38,578 nt of DNA from Oceanospirillaceae bacterium (GCA_024234265.1 JACKOM010000018.1:1-38578), one strand, 5' to 3'. Counted from the first letter of the stretch, positions 28,924-37,574 are shown. The notes: generated from the sequence alone by a model not told the origin. Translations and numbers: made by a program.

Positions 28924-31900
28924 TCAAAATGGCGGCTCATCAACATCACCAAACATTGGTGCTGGTTGCGGTGTGCCTGCCTGAGCCTGTTTTCCATTGA
29001 TGTGCAGCAAAGCATCTAATAACTCATCCTTGATGCCTGTTTTACTCATCCAGAAAACAAATCCGCTGCTCTGGCGGTCACCATATCGGTGGTTGACCTT
29101 TGCATCAATGAATGCAGGGTCACGTTTCAATTTGTCAATCAAAACTCCTTTCTGATGTGGGGTGGACCGAAAAACATTGTAGCATTTGACATTATAGGCA
29201 GCATAGGCAGCTTTCATGTTGATGACCAGCTGATCACCATTGATGGAAAAATCACGGTGCTCCACCAGGGTTTTACCATCCTTGACCGCCTCCAGGATGC
29301 TATCCCAGAAACGGGTAAGCACACTGCTGCTCTCCCGCTTGTTGTTTTGGCTTTCCAGCTGCCTGCAGGTGTAGGCCATCCAGGTGTCATAACTGAAACC
29401 CAGATCCAGCACACCATCACACAGTTTCAATGTGGCACCCAGCACGGCAGCATTTTGCACCATCCGGTCAGCCAGCCCCAGGTCAGCGGTTTTGGCCTTG
29501 ACCTCAGCCGCTACATCCTTATACATGCCCCTGAACTTTTGCTCAAACACACTCCTGAGCTGCAGGATCTGTACGGTGTTGCCGCTGTTGCCTGCATGTA
29601 TCATTTCCTTAAGCAGCTCAAAATTTTGTTTTTCAGCATCAGTGAATGTGTTTTTATTCATTTCCTCCGTGATGATCCTGGTGATCAGTGGGTCATATGT
29701 GGGGTAATCATTGGATGTGAAAATCATGCTGCTCAGAATGGGCACACCCTCTGTGCCCACACCACTGTCCAGGTTGGCCCGCTCATAACCTCTCCGGTCC
29801 CAAATGCCCATCAGCATGACATCCGTATCCTCATTGCCGTTTTTGTACTCGCTGAGGTGTACAATCATGTTTTTGAACTGTGCAAACTTTCTGAGCTTGG
29901 CCTTGTCTGTGTTGGCCTTGCCGGTGATACCCAGTGCAGTCTGGCTCTTGCCAAAAAATGACTGGCAGCACTCGATCAAATTATCCTTTCCGCTGGATGC
30001 CTCACCATGCAAAAACAGGATGGGGAAAAATGTAAGCCTGTCAAAAATTATGTCTGAAAAACAGGTTGCAACGGTGAATAGCAGCGCATTCATGCCATGC
30101 TCCCGGTGCACCTTAACCACCTGCCGGGCAAACTCTGACAGCGGGGTGGATGCCTCCCTGAGCACCACCCGTTTCTGTGCCAGCATCATGTTTGGGTTGT
30201 TGGCATGTATCTTATTGCCAGACGGTATGTAGAAACTGGCACCATCCAGCTCAAAACAGCCAAACTCATCCAAATGCTGCACCTTTCCATCCGGAAAGAC
30301 CACGGCATTGTTAAATGCAAAAAACCCCTCATCCTGCCAGCCAAGCACATGGATCATCCGGCCATCACCCATGTCATCCATCAGCTTTGTGATCAGCCTG
30401 CTGAAATCTTTTGGCTCTGCTTTTTCAAAATTGAAATTTCCAAATGCGCTGACCACCTTTTTGAAACCCATGATGCTGGTGGTAAAATCTTCACTCCGGG
30501 TGTCAAATGTGCGTTTGCGGCCATGGATGTTTTGGATCTGCACCAGCTTCATGGGTGTTTTCTCATCCTCCATGTGCTGGATGATTCGCACAATAAAATT
30601 GCTGATCTCCAAAAAATAAAAGCTATCGGATCCACGCTGTGACCAGATGCGGTTGTCAAACATAAACAGGCAGTATTGCTCCACATCATTTTTGATCTCC
30701 TGCCATTTCAAACCTTTGTGCAGCAGATCATCGGGCAGCTTGTATTGCCCAGGAACCTCTGCCAGTTTAAACTCCCTGCGCTTTTGCCGCTCTTTTGCCT
30801 CAGCCAGTTTTTCCACCCATTGTTTGACCTGTGCCTCCAGCAGATTTTTTTTGATGCGGGTAATGCCAGCCACTTTTTTGGTGTACTCATCACGGGCCAC
30901 ATCACTGCTCACATGGGCCAGCCAGCTGCAGATGTCATTGACAGCATCATCACGCTGCCCCACATCATCACCGGCATCACTCCAACGCACACCACAATAA
31001 TGCAGCAGCGCATCATTGGCAGCCATCATGAAATCATCACAACTGCTCAGCACCTGCTCAGACCGTGCCCAGTCATCAGGATCACCACAGCTGCTCTGGT
31101 ATGTTTTGACCACCAGCCCGGCATCCAGCAGCAGCAGCATATTTTTCTGAGCTGCTTTGACACCGGCATCATCCGGGTCATAAAACAGCACCACCGTTTT
31201 GGTGTGCCTGCTGATCAGCCTGACCTGCTCCTGGGTCAGTGCGGTGCCGCATCCGGCCACCGTATTGTCAAACCCTGCCCGGTGCATGCTGATAACATCC
31301 ATAAAACCCTCCACCAGAATGGCAAAACCATGCTGGCTGATGCTGCGCCACGATCTGTGCAGCCCGTACAAAATGCGCGCTTTTTTGTAGAAAAAACTGT
31401 CAGCCGGGTTGACATATTTTCCCGGCTCTTTTGCGGCAGTTTCCGGGTGGATGATGCCGCTCACATCACGCCCTGCAAACCCCCTGAGCACACCCAAATG
31501 GTCATGAATGGGAAAGATCAACCGGCTGTGCAGCGTATCATAAAAGTTGCCGGTTTCTTTTTTCTGCCTGATCAGCCCCAGCTCAGTGGCCACAGCCACA
31601 GCTTCCTGGTCCACCGCTATATTATAGGCAAACTGCCACTCATCCGGGTGCAGGCCAATATCCCAGTCAGCCAGATCATCAGCAGTCAAACCACGCTGCT
31701 GCAGATAGGCCGCAATGACAGGCTGGCTGATCTGTGCCATGTATGCATGTTTTAATGCAGACAGCACTGCACGTGCTTTTGTTTCCTGGTCAACCTGCTC
31801 AGGTGTAGTGCGCTGCTCATCAAACTCCAGCACCACACCACTGTCACCGGCCAGCTGTTTAACAGCTTCCACAAATGTGAGCTGCCTGTGCTCCATCAGG

Positions 31901-32109
31901 AATGTGATGGCATTACCCGATCTACCACAGCCAAAGCATTTGTAGATCTGTTTCGTTTTTGAAACGTTGAAGCTCGGGGTCTTCTCATTATGGAACGGGC
32001 AGCAACCTTTGGAATTTGAGCCCGCTGGTTTCAGATCAACATACCTGCCCACCAGCTCAATGATGTCTGTGGCAGCCAGCACCCGCTCAATACTTTCCTG
32101 CTTAATCAT
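28924..32109 (-). CDS. Primase-helicase (CHC2 zinc finger, TOPRIM, C-terminal P-loop ATPase)
   Basis: 1061 aa, the main replication protein. N-terminal zinc finger of DnaG type: CPFHNEKTPSF and YKCFGCGRSGN (about 37-65). TOPRIM core: LVEGFMDV (about 266-272) and FYDPDDAG (about 309-316). A middle region of about 350 residues has no clear motif. The C-terminal ATPase has Walker A GEASSGKD (about 702-709), SEYKNG and MIFTSNDYPT, which looks more like an SF3/D5-type helicase or DUF927-like domain than DnaB. ATG 32109 was chosen since MIKQESIERVLAATDIIELV matches DnaG starts; GTG 32115 is in frame. It overlaps the DnaA-like gene by 8 nt. Confidence 0.88.
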   Translation of the reverse strand: MIKQESIERVLAATDIIELVGRYVDLKPAGSNSKGCCPFHNEKTPSFNVSKTKQIYKCFGCGRSGNAITFLMEHRQLTFVEAVKQLAGDSGVVLEFDEQRTTPEQVDQETKARAVLSALKHAYMAQISQPVIAAYLQQRGLTADDLADWDIGLHPDEWQFAYNIAVDQEAVAVATELGLIRQKKETGNFYDTLHSRLIFPIHDHLGVLRGFAGRDVSGIIHPETAAKEPGKYVNPADSFFYKKARILYGLHRSWRSISQHGFAILVEGFMDVISMHRAGFDNTVAGCGTALTQEQVRLISRHTKTVVLFYDPDDAGVKAAQKNMLLLLDAGLVVKTYQSSCGDPDDWARSEQVLSSCDDFMMAANDALLHYCGVRWSDAGDDVGQRDDAVNDICSWLAHVSSDVARDEYTKKVAGITRIKKNLLEAQVKQWVEKLAEAKERQKRREFKLAEVPGQYKLPDDLLHKGLKWQEIKNDVEQYCLFMFDNRIWSQRGSDSFYFLEISNFIVRIIQHMEDEKTPMKLVQIQNIHGRKRTFDTRSEDFTTSIMGFKKVVSAFGNFNFEKAEPKDFSRLITKLMDDMGDGRMIHVLGWQDEGFFAFNNAVVFPDGKVQHLDEFGCFELDGASFYIPSGNKIHANNPNMMLAQKRVVLREASTPLSEFARQVVKVHREHGMNALLFTVATCFSDIIFDRLTFFPILFLHGEASSGKDNLIECCQSFFGKSQTALGITGKANTDKAKLRKFAQFKNMIVHLSEYKNGNEDTDVMLMGIWDRRGYERANLDSGVGTEGVPILSSMIFTSNDYPTYDPLITRIITEEMNKNTFTDAEKQNFELLKEMIHAGNSGNTVQILQLRSVFEQKFRGMYKDVAAEVKAKTADLGLADRMVQNAAVLGATLKLCDGVLDLGFSYDTWMAYTCRQLESQNNKRESSSVLTRFWDSILEAVKDGKTLVEHRDFSINGDQLVINMKAAYAAYNVKCYNVFRSTPHQKGVLIDKLKRDPAFIDAKVNHRYGDRQSSGFVFWMSKTGIKDELLDALLHINGKQAQAGTPQPAPMFGDVDEPPF

Positions 32110-32548
32110 GGGCACCGTTTGTGATCAGGTCAAGAATGCAGTCATACTTTTGCCGGAAATCCTGGTCATGTTGCAGCAGGTTACAGCCACTCTCCCAAAG
32201 ACTGTAGGTTGCAGTGCGCTCACGCCTCAGTTTTTTGGCAATCGGTGTGGGTCCGATCTCCGGCAGCATGTATTTCATGACCAATGCAAAGATCCTGCGC
32301 ACATCAGTTAGAGCTCTGGTGCCTGGTCCTATTTCCACCTCAATTGGTTTGAAACCACATGCGTTACACACTTTATCAAACACATCAGCCACAATGACAT
32401 CCACATCATCATCACAGACATCAACAATGCCGTACAAAATGCTGGTGGCTTTTCGCTTTGCAACCTGAACATCCAGCTCACCGGTAGCCACACTGGTGAT
32501 GACCTTATCCAGCTCCAGGCTGCGCAATAACATCACTTTACTACCCAT
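32102..32548 (-). CDS. DnaA domain IV-like DNA-binding protein
   Basis: 148 aa. The C-terminal half (ALTDVRRIFALVMKYMLPEI, then GPTPIAKKLRRERTATYSLW and a final helix with LQHDQDFRQKYDCILDLI) follows the layout of the DnaA DNA-binding domain: helix, 'IG' HTH, and the T-V/T-Y signature with the following helix. No AAA+ ATPase part is present. The N-terminal half is short and helical. Its place directly before the primase-helicase suggests an origin-recognition role, and the iterons at 28.2-28.5 kb are an obvious target to test. Confidence 0.65.
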   Translation of the reverse strand: MGSKVMLLRSLELDKVITSVATGELDVQVAKRKATSILYGIVDVCDDDVDVIVADVFDKVCNACGFKPIEVEIGPGTRALTDVRRIFALVMKYMLPEIGPTPIAKKLRRERTATYSLWESGCNLLQHDQDFRQKYDCILDLITNGAHD

Positions 32549-32742
32549 ATCCTATCAGATAAAATTTTGTAACTCAGTTGCTTTCTGTCCGTTTGGTCTG
32601 TGATCTCTCTTATATGAAGCCTTTTCCCATCATTGTAGTAATATGTTGCGCCAATGATGGGTTTATTCTCCCTGAACAGATCAGCCAGGAATGCCAGCCG
32701 AAGATTTTCCGGCTCAGGCATAGTGAAGGGAGCGGTGCTCAT
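32533..32742 (-). CDS. Small early protein, unknown
   Basis: 69 aa, not recognised. Contains a small beta domain IIGATYYYNDGKRLHIREIT and ends in DRIWVVK. It starts directly after the stop of the upstream gene and overlaps the next by 16 nt, so it is clearly part of the early operon. Confidence 0.6.
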   Translation of the reverse strand: MSTAPFTMPEPENLRLAFLADLFRENKPIIGATYYYNDGKRLHIREITDQTDRKQLSYKILSDRIWVVK

Positions 32743-33009
32743 TTAGTATGCTTTACGGTTTTTTTTCCGGTGGTCATCCCATCCCTGTAGGTAGCCCTGT
32801 TCATATGCTTCGGCAGTTGCCTCATTATTTGCATCAGAATGGTTTTTCAAAGCCCTCTGGATACTCTTTTGCAATAGCTCTGCAGAAAGGGGTGAATCAC
32901 AGCGAAACATAAACACAGGCATGTTTTCCATGCCTGCCTCAGTTTCAATTGTCACGGTGACAGTTGAATCTTGACGCCTTACCGATTTAATAGTTAATTG
33001 ATTTTCCAT
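32743..33009 (-). CDS. Small early protein, unknown
   Basis: 88 aa, not recognised. The N-terminal half is beta-rich (TIKSVRRQDSTVTVTIETEA, ENMPVFMFRC); the C-terminal half is helical and charged (AEAYEQGYLQGWDDHRKKNR). Second gene of the early operon. Confidence 0.6.
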   Translation of the reverse strand: MENQLTIKSVRRQDSTVTVTIETEAGMENMPVFMFRCDSPLSAELLQKSIQRALKNHSDANNEATAEAYEQGYLQGWDDHRKKNRKAY

Positions 33010-33033
33010 GTGTTTATTGTTTAGGTAAAAAAA

Positions 33034-33414
33034 TCAAATGTGTAATGCGGTTGCATACAATTTTGCATGCCGCTGCAGGTAATGGTCATAGGATGTATTG
33101 ACCGGCACCAACTGCAGGATATTTGCTGAATAGCTGAGCAGGAATGTGGCAGCACCTTTGTCTGTGCAGGCAGGCAATGCATCCATGTGGCGCTCCAGGT
33201 GCTCCATGATCAGCAGACACCGGCTGTGATTTTTGCCAGAGCGGTTTGACCTAATCAGCTTTTTTCTCACACGGCACAGCTCCCGTATATGACCAAAAAC
33301 AAGGTCAGAAAACCGGCCTGGTGTATAGTCAATAGAACACTCAGGCAGGTTGACATCAGGCCATAAATCGGCCTTAAATGCTGATTTTACTGGCTTTTCT
33401 GTGTTCGTTTCCAT
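33034..33414 (-). CDS. First gene of the early operon, unknown
   Basis: 126 aa from ATG 33414 (METNTEKPVKSAFKADLWP). The frame is open upstream to 33462, but that start would lie inside the promoter. A basic helix (RELCRVRKKLIRSNRSGKNH) in the middle could bind nucleic acid. Not recognised. Confidence 0.55.
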   Translation of the reverse strand: METNTEKPVKSAFKADLWPDVNLPECSIDYTPGRFSDLVFGHIRELCRVRKKLIRSNRSGKNHSRCLLIMEHLERHMDALPACTDKGAATFLLSYSANILQLVPVNTSYDHYLQRHAKLYATALHI

Positions 33415-33459
33415 TTGGCACTTAGTTTGAACTACCACCTGATAAGGCAGCAGCGGGTT

Positions 33460-33492
33460 CAAACATAATCAAATAAATTCACAGAATGTCAA
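33460..33492 (-). promoter_or_regulatory. Candidate early promoter, host-type
   Basis: Minus strand TTGACA (33492-33487) and a perfect TAnnTTTG box, TATGTTTG (33467-33460), 22 nt between TTG and the box. The upstream TGTCCTTT box of the late promoters is absent, so this looks like a promoter for the unmodified host RNA polymerase driving the replication module. Confidence 0.55.
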
Positions 33493-33536
33493 GAAAAATC
33501 AAAAATAAAGTTTTGAAAATTTGAGGAAAATTTATT

Positions 33537-33674
33537 ATGAAACAGGAGCATGGTGTTAAAGTAGAAAAACTGCAACGGATCCTGGGTCACAGCCGCATCA
33601 ATGACACCATGACCTATGTGCACCTGACTGACCGGTCAGTGCAGAACAGCATGGATGTGATGGATATCTGGTAA
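33537..33674 (+). pseudogene. Tyrosine recombinase (integrase) C-terminal fragment
   Basis: 45 codons, the only plus-strand reading frame with protein-like content. VEKLQRILGHSRINDTMTYV matches the end of the tyrosine recombinase catalytic domain: LGHS with the last conserved His and T-x-x-Y-x-H with the nucleophile Tyr (residue 27). The first catalytic Arg and the H-x-x-R segment are missing, and upstream is the early promoter region, so the rest of the gene is absent. It begins with an in-frame ATG preceded by an A-rich stretch and could be expressed as a 45-aa peptide. It most likely records a lost lysogeny module beside the tRNA gene. Confidence 0.75.
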
Positions 33675-33697
33675 AAAAAATGCCGGTCTTTCCCGGC
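33673..33697 (-). terminator. Terminator downstream of the tRNA
   Basis: Stem GCCGG/CCGGC (33682-33697) and a run of eight T on the minus strand. It would end a transcript running from the tRNA toward the early genes. It overlaps the stop codon of the plus-strand integrase remnant. Confidence 0.75.
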
Positions 33698-33882
33698 TGT
33701 CAGAGATCTTCGGATCTCGGTTCTGATTGCAACGGGGCATCTTCAAATAAATATCGCACTTTGTCGCACTCGTATCGCTTACCGAAGTTTAGCGATATAG
33801 GATGAAGGGGAGAGGTACGCACACCCATCATCGCATCCCGAACCATTCATTCAAAGTACATAGCCCCTACTTTAAAGGGATG

Positions 33883-33955
33883 AAGCAAGGGAAGGACTCG
33901 AACCTCCGACCTCCTGGTTATGAGCCAGGCGAGCTACCAACTGCACTACCTTGCT
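33883..33955 (-). tRNA. tRNA-Met (CAT anticodon)
   Basis: 73-nt cloverleaf. Acceptor AGCAAGG/CCTTGCT (7 bp), anticodon arm CCTGG-CTCATAA-CCAGG, T arm GGAGG-TTCGAGT-CCTTC with one G-U pair. The D stem GTGC/GCTC has one U-U mismatch. The 3' CCA is not encoded (TCA follows the acceptor stem). The first base pair A-U argues against an initiator tRNA, so this is elongator Met or a lysidine-type tRNA-Ile2. It is complete, so it could be functional. Confidence 0.92.
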
Positions 33956-33962
33956 GTTTTAA

Positions 33963-33987
33963 AAGGGACTGTTACCAGCAGTCCCTT
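33963..33987 (-). terminator. Hairpin just upstream of the tRNA
   Basis: Perfect 9-bp stem AAGGGACTG/CAGTCCCTT with a 7-nt loop, followed by only TT then AAAA on the minus strand. It lies between a phage promoter and the tRNA, so it may be a terminator for a short RNA of about 55 nt or a processing element. Confidence 0.5.
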
Positions 33988-34018
33988 AAAAATTCAAATT
34001 GAAAGTTGCATGACGGTT

Positions 34019-34054
34019 CAAAGAAACCAACCGTGTCAAAGTTTTGAAAGGACA
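34019..34054 (-). promoter_or_regulatory. Phage promoter upstream of the tRNA
   Basis: TGTCCTTT (34054-34047), 20 nt, TTTCTTTG (34026-34019). The box is directly next to the stop of the tail gene at 34055. No gene starts within 50 nt; the tRNA lies 63 nt beyond the -7 box, so this promoter appears to make non-coding RNA. Confidence 0.6.
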
Positions 34055-35983
34055 CTATATCAAAGCCCTGTTTTTTCTCACAGTCATGGTGACATAAAAG
34101 TCATCACCAATAACCCGGTCAATTTGCCACTCATCCACCAGCCAGTCAGCTCCTTGTATTTTATACCACTCTGCGTAGTTGATCAACATGACATCTGCCA
34201 TACTGAGCACCATGGTGATGCTCATGGCCGGTGCGTTTTGTATAAAATCTGACCACATGGGCCACAGCAGCTCTGCATTTCGTTTCCACTGCAGGCTGAT
34301 GTCATTGCCCTCACTGTTGTCTGTGCTGCTCAGGTCATCATGGGTGGCATATGGGTAAGTGTCACCAAAACTGTCCTGATCCATGCCACGGTAAATCAGC
34401 AGCCCAGGATGGTGCGCAATGTAACCCAGATCAAACTCATCACCACTGCCGGTGTACTGCCTCACGGGTATTTTCCACTGGCTCAGTGTGGGTGTGCCAC
34501 CGCTCACATGCTGGATGGTGGGGTGGCTCATAGGGCTCTCAATGGTCAGGTCATCCAGGGCAATTTGGTAATCATCCTGCTGCAGATAATCCGTGTAAAG
34601 AAAGTCAGTGTATTTCCCCACCATGTCATCAGCTGAATTGAGCGGACTGGTGAAACGGATGCCACGCACCTGGTCCATGCGCATGGGAGGATCACCCAAA
34701 AATGGTTTTGCATTCCAGTCATTGACCACCCGATTACTGAAAATAATTTCACGGCTTTGCAGGCTCAGCTGCCTGAGCACCGGGTCATAACTGACAAACA
34801 GATTGCATTTGTTTCTGATGGCCTGCAGAAAACCGCTGACAGTCAGATCAGGCATGTGGTTTGCCACCTCAATGGTGTTTTTCATGACCAGGTACACATC
34901 ACCACTGTCTGGGTCAGTAAACTCAAATGCCATGCTCCGGGCATTGTCAATGATCAGCCGGTTGAAATCTTCCACCTCCAGAAAACTGCCTGTCAATGTG
35001 ATGCCTGCAATGGTGCAGATCTTTTCCAGCACATAACGTGCAAACACAAATGGCACAAATGTGTAAACATTGCCCAGCCATGCGCCACCATCCGGGTCAT
35101 AATTTGCCACAAACTTATGGGCCAGTGTGTCATAATAATTCAAATAACCCTGATAGCTGTCATTCAAGCTGTCACCCTCACGGCCGTAAAAATCTGCATG
35201 CTTCACCACCGGAAATGTCAGGCTCACATCAGGATAGTACAAATTGCGAGTTGCATACAGATGCCCCACAAAATGGTCATGCCAGGTTTTGATCCAGCTG
35301 ACAAAATCTCCCAGACTGATCAGCCCACCACCGCTGGTGTAAATATTTTCCGGCTCACTTAGTGCATCAGGTACCGGGCTGCTGATAGTTTGCTGGATGC
35401 GTAACACAGTAGTGTCAACATGGTCTGCAGCAATGCCGGTGACACCACTGCTGGCATTGATGACTGTTTCCATGTCATCCAGGATGTCACTGATGCTCTC
35501 GCCTGGGGTGGTTGTTGTGGAAAATGTAATGGCACCAATGTGTACCTCATAATTTGTTCCATTACCCGTGCCAGTATGATCAAAATCATAGTACACTGTG
35601 ATCGTGCCGCTGCATATTGACACAGACCCCAGTGCCAGCTCAGCCAGTTTGGTCTGGCTCAGTTGCTCATCAAAATCAACCAGTGACCTCACAAATGCCA
35701 CCTCCACATTCCGGGTGCTGCAGCTTTCCATGACCAGTTTGCCGGTGAGCTTCCACACACCATTGACAAAGACAGTGCAGTCAAACTCCAGATCCTGGTC
35801 AACCACTGATGGATCAGCCGGGAAACCCAGCACGGCCGCATTTTCTCTGTATGGTATGGAAAATGGCAGGCTGATCTCACCGGGCAGCATGGTATAACTA
35901 AACAGCGGGCTTTTGCCTCTGAGCGGCAAAAATGCACCCTTTGGCAAAACCAGATCCTGATCATTTACAATTATTCTCAGCAT
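34055..35983 (-). CDS. Large distal tail protein (tail hub/baseplate candidate)
   Basis: 642 aa, last gene of the tail operon. N-terminus MLRIIVNDQDLVLPKGAFLP and then LPGEISLPFSIPYRENAAVLG resemble hub-like phage proteins of Bacteroidota. The middle is beta-rich with many Asp/Asn loops, and GFLQAIRNKCNLFVSYDPVLRQL is a short helix-strand unit of the baseplate type. Start taken at ATG 35983, overlapping the upstream stop as TGATG. Position after the tape measure and first distal protein suggests tail tip, possibly with a receptor-binding or cell-wall role. Confidence 0.55.
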   Translation of the reverse strand: MLRIIVNDQDLVLPKGAFLPLRGKSPLFSYTMLPGEISLPFSIPYRENAAVLGFPADPSVVDQDLEFDCTVFVNGVWKLTGKLVMESCSTRNVEVAFVRSLVDFDEQLSQTKLAELALGSVSICSGTITVYYDFDHTGTGNGTNYEVHIGAITFSTTTTPGESISDILDDMETVINASSGVTGIAADHVDTTVLRIQQTISSPVPDALSEPENIYTSGGGLISLGDFVSWIKTWHDHFVGHLYATRNLYYPDVSLTFPVVKHADFYGREGDSLNDSYQGYLNYYDTLAHKFVANYDPDGGAWLGNVYTFVPFVFARYVLEKICTIAGITLTGSFLEVEDFNRLIIDNARSMAFEFTDPDSGDVYLVMKNTIEVANHMPDLTVSGFLQAIRNKCNLFVSYDPVLRQLSLQSREIIFSNRVVNDWNAKPFLGDPPMRMDQVRGIRFTSPLNSADDMVGKYTDFLYTDYLQQDDYQIALDDLTIESPMSHPTIQHVSGGTPTLSQWKIPVRQYTGSGDEFDLGYIAHHPGLLIYRGMDQDSFGDTYPYATHDDLSSTDNSEGNDISLQWKRNAELLWPMWSDFIQNAPAMSITMVLSMADVMLINYAEWYKIQGADWLVDEWQIDRVIGDDFYVTMTVRKNRALI

Positions 35984-37572
35984 CACTCCACAATTTCACT
36001 GTGGCCATTGAACTCAAAACCATCCACGGCCTCAAATGTCAAATAAAACCCATCAGCCTCCAGGTAATCACGTTTGATGGAAACACTGGAGCGGATCATG
36101 GCCAGCGGTGTCAGCTCTGTGACTGTGGTGCTGCCCACCCTTTCGGCCAGGTATATCTGCCGGGTGGTCAGTAATTCCTGCAGCAGATCCAGCATTGATT
36201 TTTTGTTGAGCAGCCCGGTGTTGAATGTGGTGCGGGGTATTGCATAGGGCTCACCACTTACCACCTCACCAAATTCTGCAGTATAGTCAACATCCAGCCA
36301 ACGGCTAAGCACCTCACCGGTCACATCCAGTCCAGTGACTGATTCACCGGTCACCCGGATGCTGTCAAAACCGCCCAAACTATTTTCAAAAACAGCCACA
36401 CGGGTGTGCCTGGGTTTATTGGCAACCAGATCAAACCTCATCTGCTCACTGACTGTAGTACCGGTTTCATTATCTCTGAGCTCCATAGTCCAATGACTGA
36501 CTATTTTGCCTGATGTCTTTATGGCCTCAATTACCTGGTAATATCCGGCAGGAAAGTATAGGCATTTTTTTGGTGTATTATCAATATCCCAGTCTAAAAT
36601 ATTATGACCTGAATTGCTGCCGTCTGTGTAATAAATTACCGTGCGCACAAATCCCACCGAAATACTGACACCATCATGATGGCACAGAAAATAAAGCCAT
36701 ACGGCCTGATTTTCTGTGATCTGTTGTGTGCGGGGTTGCCAGGTCAAAAATTTGATCTCTGCCTGGTAATCATTCCAAAATGTACTATTTGGCCATAGGT
36801 GTTTTTTAAGACCGCCAACCTGTGCATAATAATAGTCATCATCATTGTCATTCAGGTAATAATTTTTGGCAGTTGGTGTTGTACCATAAATTTCATAATA
36901 TCTAAGGTAGTATGCCACCAGCTGTTTATCATTCAGCACAATGGGTTGGATCAGGTCACCATCTGGTGCCGGCACGCTGCACAAACCTCTAAGAACACCG
37001 TCCAGCCGTGCCCGGAAATGCCCGTCATACCCTCCTGTGTAACTGTCAGCCACCTTAAATGCCTCAATAGTTATGGGATCTGCAACATTAGTGTGCACCT
37101 CCACCATCACCCGAAAATTAGACTGCTCAGCCTGACTGACACCTGATGTGGCAGATCCAAGTGAGTAGCTTCCGGGTATGGCATTAAATATGATCTCCCA
37201 CTCCGGGCCATATTCCACAGCTGTAAAATAAACAGCAGACCCCACTTTGAGCAGTGTATAATTTTTTTTGATGTAGTAATTGAAACCCAGATCCTCCACA
37301 AAATTTGTAATCCACTGATCCAGTGTTGATGCGCCCTGCGTGCGAAAATGCGCACCATCCTCTGTGATGGGTGCGGCCTCAGCTGTCATGACCACATCAA
37401 TGCCATTGAAACTGACATCAAATGTACCGGACACCGCACCACTGCTGAATGTGATGGCTCTGGCCCACTTTACACCGCTGGTGGCCAGCCGGTCATCAGT
37501 GAGCAGATCAATATGGATGGGGTTTTTGACAAAACCAAAATCATCCGGGGCAGTTAATACATTCAATGCCAT
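35983..37572 (-). CDS. Distal tail protein candidate
   Basis: 529 aa, first gene after the tape measure, the usual place for the distal tail protein. Beta-rich: FGFVKNPIHIDLLTDDRL near the N-terminus, a central part with YYLNDNDDDYYYAQVGGL and several strand pairs. A Ser/Thr/Gly-rich middle may be a carbohydrate-binding module, but no specific motif is present. Starts 2 nt after the tape measure stop. Confidence 0.55.
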   Translation of the reverse strand: MALNVLTAPDDFGFVKNPIHIDLLTDDRLATSGVKWARAITFSSGAVSGTFDVSFNGIDVVMTAEAAPITEDGAHFRTQGASTLDQWITNFVEDLGFNYYIKKNYTLLKVGSAVYFTAVEYGPEWEIIFNAIPGSYSLGSATSGVSQAEQSNFRVMVEVHTNVADPITIEAFKVADSYTGGYDGHFRARLDGVLRGLCSVPAPDGDLIQPIVLNDKQLVAYYLRYYEIYGTTPTAKNYYLNDNDDDYYYAQVGGLKKHLWPNSTFWNDYQAEIKFLTWQPRTQQITENQAVWLYFLCHHDGVSISVGFVRTVIYYTDGSNSGHNILDWDIDNTPKKCLYFPAGYYQVIEAIKTSGKIVSHWTMELRDNETGTTVSEQMRFDLVANKPRHTRVAVFENSLGGFDSIRVTGESVTGLDVTGEVLSRWLDVDYTAEFGEVVSGEPYAIPRTTFNTGLLNKKSMLDLLQELLTTRQIYLAERVGSTTVTELTPLAMIRSSVSIKRDYLEADGFYLTFEAVDGFEFNGHSEIVE

Positions 37573-37574
37573 GA

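Larger units (their letters stand above)
33463..34054. other. Intergenic island: integrase remnant, hairpins, tRNA-Met
   Basis: About 590 nt between the tail and early operons. Besides the listed tRNA, integrase remnant and terminator, it holds a 6-bp stem hairpin with UUCG loop (plus strand GAGATC-TTCG-GATCTC, 33704-33719), an inverted repeat TATCGCT/AGCGATA (33773-33797), short repeats of TCGCAC (33754-33768) and AAAGTA/TACTTT (33855-33875). This looks like either an old attachment region or a structured RNA. Confidence 0.55.

Noticed and set aside
28924..32109. DnaB-type replicative helicase in the primase C-terminus
   Set aside because: Walker A (GEASSGKD) and the following motifs do not follow the DnaB/RecA pattern; an SF3/D5-like ATPase is a better reading.
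33802..34002. Plus-strand frame containing SNLRPPGYEPGELPTA
   Set aside because: This peptide is the well-known artefact of translating the antisense of a tRNA gene.
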